Positions 37,572 to 46,511 of a stretch of DNA of 64,000 nucleotides are shown piece after piece. Under the pieces are notes generated by a model. It saw only the letters and a list, made by a program, of their open reading frames with translations, ran no database searches and was not told the DNA's origin. Location: NCBI RefSeq assembly GCF_011764425.1, contig NZ_BLPF01000001.1, positions 372,001 to 436,000 of the forward strand, given 5' to 3'. Each line of letters starts with the position of its first letter. Position 1 is the stretch's first letter. The translations under genes and the position numbers were made by a program. Origin of the DNA: Phytohabitans houttuyneae. GTDB lineage: Bacteria > Actinomycetota > Actinomycetes > Mycobacteriales > Micromonosporaceae.

Positions 37572-38542
37572 GCTTCCGGTACCCGCTGTTGCTGATCGTC
37601 GCGCTGGCGGTCGGGGTGGGGCTGTTCGTCTCGTACCACCTCTTGCAACGCCGCAGGGCGACGGCGCTGGCGGCCGCCGGACTGCAGCCCGCACGTCCGC
37701 GCGGTGGGCGCCTGCGGCGGCACCTGCCGCCGCTGCTGATGCTCGCCGCGCTGGTCCTCCTCTTCCTCGGCGTCGCGCGTCCACAAGCGACGGTGCCGGT
37801 GCCGAGGGCCTCGGGCACGGTGATCCTGGCCTTCGACATCTCCAACAGCATGGGCGCCAAGGACATCGCGCCGACCCGGCTGGGCGCCGCGCAGGCCGCG
37901 GCGGCCGCGTTCGTGCGCGAGCAGCCGGACACGGTGGACGTCGGGGTGGTCGCGTTCGGGCAGGGCGCGCTCACCACCCAGCTGCCCAGCGCCGACCACG
38001 ACAGCACGATCGCCGCCATCAACCGGCTCACGATCGCCGGCGGTACCTCGGTCGGGCAGGCGATCCTCGCCTCGCTCTCCGCGATCGTCGGGCAGCCGGT
38101 GAGCCTGCCCGACCCGGACGCCGCCGAGCCGCCGCCCGATTTGGGCTTCTGGCGTTCGGCGACGATCGTGCTGCTCTCCGACGGCGAGGACACCGGCGGG
38201 CCGGACGCGGTCGCCGCCGCGGAGCTCGCCGCCACGGCCGGCGTGCACATCGAGACGGTCGGGGTGGGCACGGTCGAGGGCGCGACGATCGAGGTCGACG
38301 GGTTCCAGATGGCGACCTCGCTGAACGAGGAGCTGCTCACCGCGGTCGCGGAGACCGCCTCGGGCTCCTACCATCGAGCACAGGACGCGCAATCCCTGAA
38401 CGACGTCTACGACTCGCTCGACCTGCGCATCACCACCGAGGACAAGCTCGTCGAGCTGACCGCGGCGGCCGTCGGGATCGCGCTGCTCCTGCTGACGATC
38501 GGCGGGCTGCTCATGATCACCTGGTTCGGACGGATCCTCTGA
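37568..38542 (+). CDS. VWA-domain membrane protein, BatA-like
   Basis: 324 residues. An N-terminal helix (LLIVALAVGVGLFVSYHL), a second helix (LLMLAALVLLFLGVARPQATVPVPR), a von Willebrand A domain with the MIDAS start LAFDISNSMGAKDIAPTRL (DxSxS), then TIVLLSDGEDTGG and a C-terminal helix. MoxR/DUF58/VWA clusters are linked to envelope stress and protein maturation. ATG 37568 is chosen at the end of the S2 repeat. TGATG overlap with the next gene. Confidence 0.9.
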   Translation: MSFRYPLLLIVALAVGVGLFVSYHLLQRRRATALAAAGLQPARPRGGRLRRHLPPLLMLAALVLLFLGVARPQATVPVPRASGTVILAFDISNSMGAKDIAPTRLGAAQAAAAAFVREQPDTVDVGVVAFGQGALTTQLPSADHDSTIAAINRLTIAGGTSVGQAILASLSAIVGQPVSLPDPDAAEPPPDLGFWRSATIVLLSDGEDTGGPDAVAAAELAATAGVHIETVGVGTVEGATIEVDGFQMATSLNEELLTAVAETASGSYHRAQDAQSLNDVYDSLDLRITTEDKLVELTAAAVGIALLLLTIGGLLMITWFGRIL

Positions 38543-39710
38543 TGTCGCTGACCTGGCCATGGGCCCTCGCCGCGCTGCTGGCCTTCCCCTGCTGCTGGGC
38601 TACCGGTGGTGGCTGCGCCGCCGGCGCCGCCGCGAGACGGTGCGGGTCTCCAGCGTCACGCTGATCCGCGCCGCGCTCCCCGGCCGCTCGCTGTGGCGGC
38701 GGCGCATCCCGATCTGGCTCTTCGCCGCCGGCCTCGTCGTGCTCGCCGGCGGCGCCACCCGCCCGCAGGCCTCGGTGCCGGTGCCGTCCAACTCCGCCTC
38801 GATCCTGCTCGCGATGGACGTCTCCGCCTCGATGTGCTCCACGGACGTCGAGCCCAACCGGCTGAGCGCGGCGCAGGAGGCGGCCCGCGCCTTCGTCAAG
38901 GACCTCGACGAGGGCACGCGGATCGGGCTTGTCACGTTTTCCGCGATCGCCGGGCTGCTGGTCGAGCCGACCAGCGACAAGGACGTGCTGCTGGCCGCGA
39001 TCGACGACCTCAAGACCTCCCGCGGCACCGCGATCGGCCAGGCCATCCTCACGTCGGTCGACGCGATCTCCGAGATCAACCCGGATGTGCCGCCGACCGG
39101 CGTCGAGGTGCCGCCGGCCACGGGCGACACCGGGGAGTACCAGCCGGACACGATCGTCGTGCTCACCGACGGCCGCAACACACAGGGCGTCGACCCGGTC
39201 ACCGCGGCCGCGGAGGCGGCGGCGCGGCGGCTGCGCGTGTACACGATCGGCTTCGGCAGCACCGAGCCCGCGCCCTCGATCTGCACGCGGGAGCAGATCA
39301 GCGGCGACGCGGCGTTCCGCGGCGACGCAAACGGGCCGTTCGGCGGCTTCGGCGGCCGCGGGCGGTACATGCAGGCCGACGAGGGGACGCTCACCGAGGT
39401 CGCCGAGCTGACCGGCGGCGAGTTCTACAAGGCCGAGGACACCGACGCGCTCACCGAGGTGCTGCTCGACCTGCCCTCCTCGATCGTGCTCCAGCGGGAA
39501 GACGTGGAGATCACCGCGTGGTTCGCGCTGGCCGGGGCGCTGCTCGTGCTCACCGGGCTGGGCCTGGCGCAGTGGTGGCAGCGCGCGGTCGTGGCGGTCC
39601 CGCCGGCGCCACCTGCCACCGCCGCGCCCGAGCCCTCGCCCTCTCCACCTCCCGCCGCGCCCCCGCCACCGCCGCCCGGCCGGGACGACACGGTGTGGAA
39701 GCGTGGATAA
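38542..39710 (+). CDS. VWA-domain membrane protein, BatA/BatB-like (frameshifted)
   Basis: About 389 residues after one correction. The start MSLTWPWALAALLAFP runs into a wrong frame at CCCC 38586-38589; one added C gives AFPLLLGYRWWLRRRRR. Two N-terminal helices, a MIDAS motif (LAMDVSASMCSTDVEPNRL), IVVLTDGRNTQG and a C-terminal helix with a Pro-rich tail follow. Its start overlaps the previous stop (TGATG) and its end overlaps the kptA start, so it is fully coupled. Confidence 0.88.
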
Positions 39711-40254
39711 CGCCGCCCTGGTGCGCCTGAGCCGGCGCGTGTCGTACCTGCTGCGCCATGACCCCGCCAGCGCCGGCCTCACGCTGGACCCGCAGGGCTG
39801 GGTGGGGGTCGACGACCTGCTCGCCGCGCTCGGCACGTCCGTGAGCCGGGCCGACCTGGACGCGGTGGTGGAGGGCAACGACAAGCGGCGGTACGCGATC
39901 CGCACCGGCCCCGGCGGCCGCGACGAGATCCGCGCGAGCCAGGGCCACACGGTGCCGGTCGACCTGGGGCTCGACCGGGTGCCGCCGCCACCGGTCCTCT
40001 ACCACGGCACGTCCGCGGCGGTGGTGCCGTCGATCCGCGCGCGCGGGCTGGAGCGGGGCGAGCGGCACCACGTGCACCTCTCGCCGGACGTACCGACCGC
40101 GCGGGCCGTGGGTGGCCGCCGGCGCGGTCCGGCGGCGGTGCTCGCCGTCGACGCGGCGGCGATGGCGGCGGCCGGGTTCGCCTTCTACCGCAGCGCCAAC
40201 GGCGTGTGGCTCACCGACCACGTCCCGCCGGAGTACCTGCGAGTGTCGCCGTGA
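39703..40254 (+). CDS. kptA: RNA 2'-phosphotransferase (Tpt1/KptA)
   Basis: 183 residues, full family length. Conserved blocks: LVRLSRRVSYLLRHDP, RYAIRT, IRASQGHT, VLYHGTS and RHHVHLSPD, with the expected Arg-His-Arg set. The enzyme moves an RNA 2'-phosphate to NAD, giving ADP-ribose 1'',2''-cyclic phosphate. Bacterial copies are widespread but their natural RNA is unclear. GTG 39703 lies inside the end of the VWA gene, so it is the last gene of the MoxR operon by position. Its 3' end overlaps the convergent HAD gene by 44 bp. Confidence 0.93.
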   Translation: MDNAALVRLSRRVSYLLRHDPASAGLTLDPQGWVGVDDLLAALGTSVSRADLDAVVEGNDKRRYAIRTGPGGRDEIRASQGHTVPVDLGLDRVPPPPVLYHGTSAAVVPSIRARGLERGERHHVHLSPDVPTARAVGGRRRGPAAVLAVDAAAMAAAGFAFYRSANGVWLTDHVPPEYLRVSP

Positions 40255-40720
40255 TCGCCTCCTCGGCGTGTGCCCAGGTGGGGGTGTGCGTCAGCCACGG
40301 TTGCGGCGTTTCCCGCTCGCCGAAGAGGTAGAGGTGCGGCACCAGGCCGCGCAGTGCCTCGTGCACCTCCATCGTGTCGTCGACGAAGTGCGTGATGCCC
40401 AGCTCGGCGCAGTGGATCGCCTTGTCCGGCCGTTGCCGGCAGAAGCGGACGTGGTCCGGCGGGATGCCGGTACGGCCGGCGAAGTCGTGGTGCTCCAGCC
40501 ACTGGAGCGTGCGCCGCTCCACCCGCTCGCCGCATTTGGAGACGATCCACACCCGCCCGTCGAAGAGCGTCACGAGGCGGGCGATGGCCTCGAACGAGCC
40601 GGGCATCGCCGGTGTGCGCAGCATCCGCGCCGTGTCGCCGGTGAAGAACGCGGTGTCGCCGCCCTCGGGGTGCGCGGGACCGTTGATGATGACCTTGCCG
40701 ATGTCGATTCCGAGTCTCAT
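40211..40720 (-). CDS. HAD-superfamily-like protein, possibly catalytically altered
   Basis: 169 residues. The start RLGIDIGKVIING matches HAD motif I, but with DxG instead of DxD. VWIVSK and a Lys (PDKAIHC) match motifs II/III, and THFVDDTMEV matches motif IV. Loss of the second Asp, the acid/base of phosphatases, suggests a non-phosphatase or regulatory role. Divergent from the LysR gene with 70 bp between; its 3' end overlaps kptA. Function unknown. Confidence 0.75.
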   Translation of the reverse strand: MRLGIDIGKVIINGPAHPEGGDTAFFTGDTARMLRTPAMPGSFEAIARLVTLFDGRVWIVSKCGERVERRTLQWLEHHDFAGRTGIPPDHVRFCRQRPDKAIHCAELGITHFVDDTMEVHEALRGLVPHLYLFGERETPQPWLTHTPTWAHAEEAITATLAGTPAGRGR

Positions 40721-40790
40721 GCCTTTGATGGTGGGGCCGGCGGTGCTTGAGCAGAACTATTGTTCGCAGCCCCAGCTATAGTCAGGGACT

Positions 40791-41672
40791 ATGATTGAGG
40801 CGGGAGTGTCGAGCGAGGCGCTGACCGCGTTCGCCGTCTTCGCCGAGCACCTCAACTTCACCCGAGCCGCCGCCGAGCTGCACATCTCCCAGCCCGCGCT
40901 GCACGTCAAGGTGGCCAAGCTGGCCCGCACGCTGGACCGCCCGCTCTACCACCGCAGCGGGCGGCGGCTGGTCCTCACGCCGGACGGCGAGGCGGTGGCC
41001 CGCTTCGCCCGCGACCACGACGACCGGCTGGCCCGCTTCCTCGGCGAGCTGCGCGCCACTCCCCCGCACCAGCCGGTGATCCTCGCCGCCGGCCAGGGCG
41101 CCTACCTGTACCTGCTGGGCGACGTCATCCGCGAGACGCTCCCCGCCCGGCTGCGGCTCGTCAACGGTGACCGCGGCCAGACACTCGCCGCGGTGCGCAC
41201 CGGCCGCGCCCACCTCGGCGTCGCGGTGCTCGACACGCTGCCGGACGACCTGACGACCGAGCTGCTGGCCAGCTACCCGCAGACCGCGATCCTGCCGGCC
41301 ACCCATCCACTGGCCCGCCGCCGCCGGCTCCGCCTGCGCGACCTCGCCGGCGCCGCGCTGGTGGTGCCGCCACCCCACCGTCCACATCGGATCGCGCTGG
41401 AGCGCGCCTTCCGCGCCGCCGGCGTCGAGTGGTCGGTAGCGGTCGAGGCCGAGGGGTGGCCGCTGACCGTCCACTTCGTCTCGCTGGGCCTCGGGCTCGC
41501 GATCGTCAACGGGTGCGTCACCCCGACCGCCGGCCTGGTGAGCCGCCCGGTCACCGACCTGCCCGACGTGCCGTACCACGCCATCCACCGCCCGGCCGCC
41601 CTCGACGACCCCCGCGTCGCCGACCTGCTCGCCCGCACCCGCGCCCACCTCGCCTCGGCCGGCGCGCGGTGA
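40791..41672 (+). CDS. LysR-family transcriptional regulator
   Basis: 293 residues. The winged HTH (ALTAFAVFAEHLNFTRAAAELHISQPALHVKVAKLARTLDRPLYHRSGRRLVLTPDG) and the two-lobed effector domain are complete. LysR regulators often control the divergent neighbour, here the HAD-like gene. The 70-bp gap contains CAGCTATAGTCAGGGACT just before ATG 40791; a T-N11-A site cannot be pinned down with confidence. Ligand unknown. Confidence 0.93.
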   Translation: MIEAGVSSEALTAFAVFAEHLNFTRAAAELHISQPALHVKVAKLARTLDRPLYHRSGRRLVLTPDGEAVARFARDHDDRLARFLGELRATPPHQPVILAAGQGAYLYLLGDVIRETLPARLRLVNGDRGQTLAAVRTGRAHLGVAVLDTLPDDLTTELLASYPQTAILPATHPLARRRRLRLRDLAGAALVVPPPHRPHRIALERAFRAAGVEWSVAVEAEGWPLTVHFVSLGLGLAIVNGCVTPTAGLVSRPVTDLPDVPYHAIHRPAALDDPRVADLLARTRAHLASAGAR

Positions 41673-41678
41673 GCGGCC

Positions 41679-41698
41679 GGCCTCACCCTCCGCGGTCG
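41679..41698 (-). repeat. Dispersed repeat fragment R5
   Basis: 20 bp of the repeat core in reverse orientation, 6 bp after the LysR stop. It is the exact reverse complement of 41851-41870 in R4, so the two form a widely spaced inverted pair. Confidence 0.75.
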
Positions 41699-41850
41699 CG
41701 CACCTCAACCCCTCCTGGCCCGAACCCGGCGCGCGGCTGACGACGCTGGCCGGTCGAGCGCACCCAGGTCGAGCGCCGCTCGCCGCGTTCCTGGAAGGAA
41801 TCAGGGGTGCGTCGCTAACTTGCCAAGATCTGCCGGAGCGGGGAGCTGGC

Positions 41851-41960
41851 CGACCGCGGAGGGTGAGGCCGCGGGAGCAACGGTCCGGACCACCGCGGAC
41901 ATCGCGGCAGCTCGCATCTCATTCGGTTTTGACTTCCAGAAGGCTCTCCCCTGAACCTCG
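41851..41960 (+). repeat. Dispersed intergenic repeat, core copy R4
   Basis: Forward match to the R1 core (41853-41920): GAGGGTGAGGCCGCGGGAGC, GGTCCGGACC, then CATCGCGGCAGCTCG. The long hairpin is missing and the end diverges. It sits between two convergent genes. The rest of 41699-42010 holds no recognisable gene. Confidence 0.85.
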
Positions 41961-42010
41961 CGGTCCCTCGTGGTCGCACGGTCGCACGCGGCGCGGCCCA
42001 CGAAGATCCG

Positions 42011-42514
42011 CTAGCAGGAGCCGCGGTACTTCACGAGCGCGTCGCGGGCGGCCTTGACCTTCTGGGTCTGCAGCAGGTCGACCGCCTCGGACGCGGCGGC
42101 GTCGCTCGCCAGCTTCGCCTTGGCCGCGCCGGCCGCGGCCACCACCGTCGCCAGGTCGTCGGCCAGGTTGGCGGGGAGCTCGGGCTCGATCAGCGCGCCG
42201 TGCGCGGCGATGGAGTCGACGAGCTGGCTCACGTTCCGCCGCTCGTTGGGGGTCTCGCCGTCGATCAGGGCGAGCGCGCCGAGGTCGAACGCGGGCCCGG
42301 CGGCCGCGGCGAAGGCGTTGAGGTCGGCGCAGAACGCGGCCAGCGCCGCGGCGCCGTCCGGCGACGGTGTGGGTGTCGGTGTGCCGGCGGCGGAGGGTGA
42401 CGCGGTCGCGGGCGGGGCCGGTGGCGCGGTGTCGGGCTCGGAGGAGTCGCAGGCCGCGGCGGCGAACGCGACCACCGCCAGTACCGCCGCGCCGCGTGCC
42501 AGGGCAGCCCTCAT
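42011..42514 (-). CDS. Small lipoprotein of unknown function
   Basis: 167 residues from ATG 42514. The signal ends in AFAAAAC with lipidated Cys22. A Pro/Thr/Ser-rich linker (to about residue 55) leads to an all-helical domain (AFCADLNAFAAAAGPAFDLGALALIDG, LVDSIAAHGALIEPELPANLADDLATVVAAAGAAKAKL) ending KYRGSC. Two cysteines (FCAD, RGSC) may pair. No named family recognised. Single gene. Confidence 0.8.
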   Translation of the reverse strand: MRAALARGAAVLAVVAFAAAACDSSEPDTAPPAPPATASPSAAGTPTPTPSPDGAAALAAFCADLNAFAAAAGPAFDLGALALIDGETPNERRNVSQLVDSIAAHGALIEPELPANLADDLATVVAAAGAAKAKLASDAAASEAVDLLQTQKVKAARDALVKYRGSC

Positions 42515-42542
42515 GGTCGTCAATGCTACGGGCGGCGAGGCG

Positions 42543-42866
42543 TCAGCGGCGGGGCAGCTGGACCGGCTCGTGCAGGGTGGGGTCGGGCGCGGACGCCCGC
42601 TGCTTGCGCACCAGATGGCTGAGGTACAGCAGCGAGCCGGCCAGCAGCCCCATGTCGTCGAGGTAGATCGGGTCGGGCAGCACGTCGACCGGGAGGATCG
42701 TGTAGAGCAGCGCGCCGTAGAACGCGACCTTGCCGCCGGCGCCCAGCTCGCCGAGCAGCTTGCGGGTGCGCCAGACGCGGAAGGCGAGCACGATCGCGCC
42801 GATCAGCGTCACCACGGCGAGGATCACGCCGAGGACGATGACCACGGTCCAGGCTTCGCGCGACAT
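42543..42866 (-). CDS. YkvA-type DUF1232 membrane protein
   Basis: 107 residues: one N-terminal helix (VVIVLGVILAVVTLIGAIVLAF) and the DUF1232 hallmark YTILPVDVLPDPIYLDDMGLLAGSLLYL. Small, widespread family without a proven role. It is 28 bp upstream of the lipoprotein gene on the same strand. Confidence 0.9.
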   Translation of the reverse strand: MSREAWTVVIVLGVILAVVTLIGAIVLAFRVWRTRKLLGELGAGGKVAFYGALLYTILPVDVLPDPIYLDDMGLLAGSLLYLSHLVRKQRASAPDPTLHEPVQLPRR

Positions 42867-42917
42867 GCCGTCACCGTATCCGAGCGGAGCGCAACCCGCC
42901 CGTCGAGCGGCGCCCGG

Positions 42918-43493
42918 CTATCCCACCCGGTCGATGAACGCGAGCACCCGCTCGGTGAGCAGACCGGCGGCGGCCTCGTCGTAGCTGGCCAGGCCGGGGT
43001 CGGCGAACAGGTGCGCACCGCCGGGGTAGAGGAACAGCTCCGCCGCCGGCGTCGCCTCGACAAACGCCCGGGCCGCGTCGAGGTCGCCCTCGCCGGCGAA
43101 GATCGGGTCCGCGTCCATGCCATGCACCTGCGCGGGTACGCCCGCGGGCCACCCGCCGAACTCGGACGGCGGCACGAACGACTCCAGGAACAGCGCGCCC
43201 TTGGCTCCCGGCCGGGTCTGCGCGAGTCGCTGCGCCGGGAGGACGCCGAGCGAGTAGCCGATGTACACCAGCCCGGCCGGCAGGCCCTCGGCCGCGGCGA
43301 CGCCGTCGTCGATGATCGCCTCGAAGCCCAGCGACCGCCCGTACGCCGCGCCGGCGTCGAGCGTCTCGAAGACCTTCCCCCCGTACAGGTCCGGCGTGTG
43401 CACCGTGTGCCCGGCGCGGCGGAGCGTCTCGGCGAGGTCGCGCTGCCCGGACGTCAACCCGAGGGCGTGGTGGAGGTAGAGGATCTCGGCCAT
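42918..43493 (-). CDS. Dienelactone-hydrolase-family protein
   Basis: 191 residues, alpha/beta hydrolase fold. The nucleophile elbow is GYSLG, with Ser where classical dienelactone hydrolases have Cys. The Asp (MDADPIFAGEGDLDAA) and His (YPGGAHLFADP) complete the triad. It opens AEILYLHHALGLTSGQRDLAETLRRAGHTVHTPDLYGG, typical of the family. Likely a general esterase. 9 bp after the SRPBCC gene on the same strand. Confidence 0.87.
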   Translation of the reverse strand: MAEILYLHHALGLTSGQRDLAETLRRAGHTVHTPDLYGGKVFETLDAGAAYGRSLGFEAIIDDGVAAAEGLPAGLVYIGYSLGVLPAQRLAQTRPGAKGALFLESFVPPSEFGGWPAGVPAQVHGMDADPIFAGEGDLDAARAFVEATPAAELFLYPGGAHLFADPGLASYDEAAAGLLTERVLAFIDRVG

Positions 43494-43502
43494 GGCATGA
43501 GC

Positions 43503-43943
43503 CTAGGCCCGACCCTCCAGGAGGCGCTTGAGGCTCGCGTAGCTGGGCGGCGCGCCCTTGGCGGCCAGGCGGCGCACCATCGGCGCGAGCGCCACGCCGA
43601 CGCCGTGGCCGGTGAAGTCGAGCGTGAACGTGACCCGCGAGCGCTCGCCGGGAAGCGGCTCCACCGTGACCGAGGCGTTCGGCCGGATCGGCCCGTCCAC
43701 TCCCGCCACCGCCCACCGGCGCGGGTGGCGCAGCTCCGTGACCTCCTGGGTCATCGTCCGCTCGGTGGCGCCGATACGGCGGGTGGTGGTGAAGCGGGCG
43801 CCCACCGCCGGGTGGTACCCGTCCTCGACCTCCACCCGCACGACGTCGCCCTGCCACTGCGGGAAGCGGGTGGGGTCGGTGACGTACGCGAAGACCTCCT
43901 CCGGAGGCCGCGCGATCTCGATGGTGCTGGTCAGGGCCGTCAT
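43503..43943 (-). CDS. SRPBCC-family (polyketide cyclase/START-like) protein
   Basis: 146 residues covering one helix-grip domain: TSTIEIARPPEEVFAYVTDPTRFPQWQGDV at the start, a long C-terminal helix (APMVRRLAAKGAPPSYASLKRLLE) at the end. These proteins bind hydrophobic ligands; activity cannot be predicted. Probably co-transcribed with the hydrolase downstream. Confidence 0.88.
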   Translation of the reverse strand: MTALTSTIEIARPPEEVFAYVTDPTRFPQWQGDVVRVEVEDGYHPAVGARFTTTRRIGATERTMTQEVTELRHPRRWAVAGVDGPIRPNASVTVEPLPGERSRVTFTLDFTGHGVGVALAPMVRRLAAKGAPPSYASLKRLLEGRA

Positions 43944-44009
43944 GATGCCTCCAAACGGTTGCCGTCACCGCAATGACGGAGGCGACCGCGAGGAGGTAAC
44001 AGGAGGGCT

Positions 44010-45149
44010 TCAGGACCAGGAAGCGTGCGCCTCGTACGCGTCACCGACGGTGAGGCGCTGCAGGTCCTTGCCGTCCGGGCGGGCGATCCAGAGCGACGGC
44101 TCCTTGACCTTGCCGCGGGTGAAGGCGACCCATTGGCTGTCCGGCGACCAGGTGGGGTCCATGTCCTGCGCGGTACCGCTGGTGACCGCCCGGTTTTCCG
44201 ACCCGTCCGGCCTGACCACCCAGATGTCCTGCTGCCCGCTCACCTTGCCGTTGCGCGTGTACGCGATCCAGCTTCCGTCCGGCGACCAGCACGGGTCGGC
44301 GCAGTTCACCTTGTCCTTGGTCAGCCACCGCGGGGTCGCGTCCGGCTGTTCGAGGCTGACGAGGCCGATCTGCCGGTTGCCCTTCGTGTTGATCCACATC
44401 GCGACGTCCCGGCCGTCCGGCGACCAGGTGGGGTCGTCCTTGTCGTCCGTGCTGCGGGTGACCTGCTTCGGCCCGGCCTCACCGAGCGTGAACGTCATGA
44501 GCTGGTTGCGCCCGTCCACCCGGTCCACATAGGCCAGCTTCTTGTCATCCGGCGACCAGCAGACACGGGTGCCGCGCACCACCTCGTCGATGATGACCGT
44601 CTGCTGCGAACCGTCCGGGCGCATGGTCACCACCTGCCACCAGTTGCCGGCGTCCCGGATGTACACGATCGTCTGCCGGTCGTGCGACCACTGCGGCAGC
44701 GCGTCGTGCCCGGAGTTGGCCAGCATCTTCCGCTGGTCGCTGCCCGGCGTGCCGCTGAAGATGAACGATTTTTCGCCCTGGTCGAGGCGGAAGAGGATGG
44801 TGTCGCTCGGGTACGGCCGCGCCGGGCCGACCACCGTCGGCGACTGGGTCGGCGCCGAGCCCAGCCCGCCGCTCCCCCGCCCACCGTCGCCGGTGCCGCC
44901 CTCGCCGGCGGGCGGGTCGCTCGCGAGGCTGTAGCCGGTCACCGCGCCGATCGCGGCCAGGCCGGCCAGCACCGGCACCCCGATGAGGATCGTGCGACGG
45001 TCCACGACGGATGCCAGGCCCTTCGCGCGCGGCGCGGGACCACCGGCCGGGGCGTCGCCGCCGGTGTAGGGTGGCGCGCCGCCCGGCGGCGTGGCGCCCA
45101 TGAGATAGGTCTCGGGCGGCGGGCCCGGCTCGTGCCCGGGGTTGGTCAT
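44010..45149 (-). CDS. Membrane-anchored TolB-like beta-propeller protein
   Basis: 379 residues. A Pro/Gly-rich cytoplasmic N-terminus, one membrane helix (TILIGVPVLAGLAAIGAVTGYSLA) and a linker lead to about six WD40-like/PD40 repeats, each with a W-SPDG/D-(K/S)-(L/I)-A-(Y/F) core (CWSPDDKKLAYV, TWSPDGRDVAMW, CWSPDGSWIAYT, TWSPDSQWVAFT). Propellers of this kind bind proteins outside the cell. ATG 45149 has GGGGAGGGACG upstream. Divergent from the glycosyltransferase, 215 bp apart. Confidence 0.87.
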   Translation of the reverse strand: MTNPGHEPGPPPETYLMGATPPGGAPPYTGGDAPAGGPAPRAKGLASVVDRRTILIGVPVLAGLAAIGAVTGYSLASDPPAGEGGTGDGGRGSGGLGSAPTQSPTVVGPARPYPSDTILFRLDQGEKSFIFSGTPGSDQRKMLANSGHDALPQWSHDRQTIVYIRDAGNWWQVVTMRPDGSQQTVIIDEVVRGTRVCWSPDDKKLAYVDRVDGRNQLMTFTLGEAGPKQVTRSTDDKDDPTWSPDGRDVAMWINTKGNRQIGLVSLEQPDATPRWLTKDKVNCADPCWSPDGSWIAYTRNGKVSGQQDIWVVRPDGSENRAVTSGTAQDMDPTWSPDSQWVAFTRGKVKEPSLWIARPDGKDLQRLTVGDAYEAHASWS

Positions 45150-45364
45150 CGTCCCTCCCCTGGCTTCGACGACCGGTGCGACCGCACGGTCTGCGACCGC
45201 CGGCAAACGGGACCGCGGTCCCTCGCCGCAGCAGCCAGATCGTTGCACCCAGTGGCAACTCCGACAAGGAACAGCAGTGTCGCCTACCCGTCAGGGTTTG
45301 GAAGATAGAGTCTCGGGAACATCTCGGCCAGGTCTCGGTTAGGTCACGGCGGACGGGAGCACAG

Positions 45365-46501
45365 ATGCGCATCGCGATTCTTTCGGTCGACCACCGGCCC
45401 GTGCGCCCGGCAAGCCGTGACTGGACCGCCGCGCCTGCGGTCCACGTCACCGAGCTGGCGGCCGCCCTCACCGGCCTCGGGCACGACGTCCGCGTCTACA
45501 CCCGGCGCGTCAACCCCTCACAACCCGAGGTCAAGGAGGGTACGGACGGGGTGACGACCATCGCCGTGCCCGCGGACGAGGGCGACGTCTTCGGGCAGTG
45601 GCTGGACGCCGCGTGGCAGGACGGCTGGGCACCGGACATCGTGCACGCCCACGCCCTGACCTCGGCGGTGGCCGCGATGGCGGCCCGCAAGCTGACCAGC
45701 CGGCCCACGGTGGTCACCTTCCACGGGGACGAGGAAGGCGACGCCGCGGCCATCGCCGGCACCACCGACGCCGTCGTGGCGCTCTCCAGGGCCGAGGCAC
45801 ACGGGGTACGAAGACTCGGCGCCGCCCCGGCGACCGTGTCGGTCATCGCGCCCGGGGTGGACGTCACCCGGTTCACCCCGGAAGGGCGAGCCTGGGCTCG
45901 CCGGAGGACCCACCGCCTGCTCGCGGTGGGTCAGCTCGTGGCGGAAAGCGGCTTCGCCGCGCCCATCGAGGTGCTCCCGGAGCTGCCCGACACCGAGCTC
46001 GTCGTGGTGGGCCGGCCGCGCCCGCCGTCGAACGGCCTCGGCCCGCACGCCGCCGAGCTGCGCGCGCTCGCCGTCAACCACGGCGTGCACGAGCACCTGC
46101 GACTGACCGGCGCCGCGCCGTACGGCGACATGCCCGGCTGGTACCGCTCCGCCGACCTGCTGGTCTGCACGCCCGAGCACGCGTCGTTCAGCCGCGCGGC
46201 GATCGAGGCGATGGCCTGCGGGATCCCGGTCGTGGCCACCACCGGCGGCCCGCTGGCCGAGACCGTGACGGATGGCGTGACCGGCCGTCTCGTCACACCC
46301 GACCGGCTCGCCGAAACCGTCCGCGACCTGCTCGCCGACCCCGAGCTGCGGCGCGCGTACGGCATCGCGGCCGCCGAGCGGGCACGCGGCGCGTACGACT
46401 GGACGGTGGCCGCTCTGCGCACTGTGGAGACATACGAGCGGACCCGCACCCAGCACGCCCTGACCCATGAGGGTGCGACCGCGGCGGAGCTGGCCGCGTA
46501 A
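45365..46501 (+). CDS. GT4-family glycosyltransferase
   Basis: 378 residues, GT-B fold. N-terminal lobe [48 protein letters not shown] with acceptor-site loop; [16 protein letters not shown]-terminal donor lobe with [34 protein letters not shown], including the conserved EX7E. It transfers a sugar from a nucleotide donor; product unknown. ATG 45365 with GGGAGCACAG upstream. Next gene 10 nt on. Confidence 0.9.
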   Translation: MRIAILSVDHRPVRPASRDWTAAPAVHVTELAAALTGLGHDVRVYTRRVNPSQPEVKEGTDGVTTIAVPADEGDVFGQWLDAAWQDGWAPDIVHAHALTSAVAAMAARKLTSRPTVVTFHGDEEGDAAAIAGTTDAVVALSRAEAHGVRRLGAAPATVSVIAPGVDVTRFTPEGRAWARRRTHRLLAVGQLVAESGFAAPIEVLPELPDTELVVVGRPRPPSNGLGPHAAELRALAVNHGVHEHLRLTGAAPYGDMPGWYRSADLLVCTPEHASFSRAAIEAMACGIPVVATTGGPLAETVTDGVTGRLVTPDRLAETVRDLLADPELRRAYGIAAAERARGAYDWTVAALRTVETYERTRTQHALTHEGATAAELAA

Positions 46502-46511
46502 GCTTCGGTAC

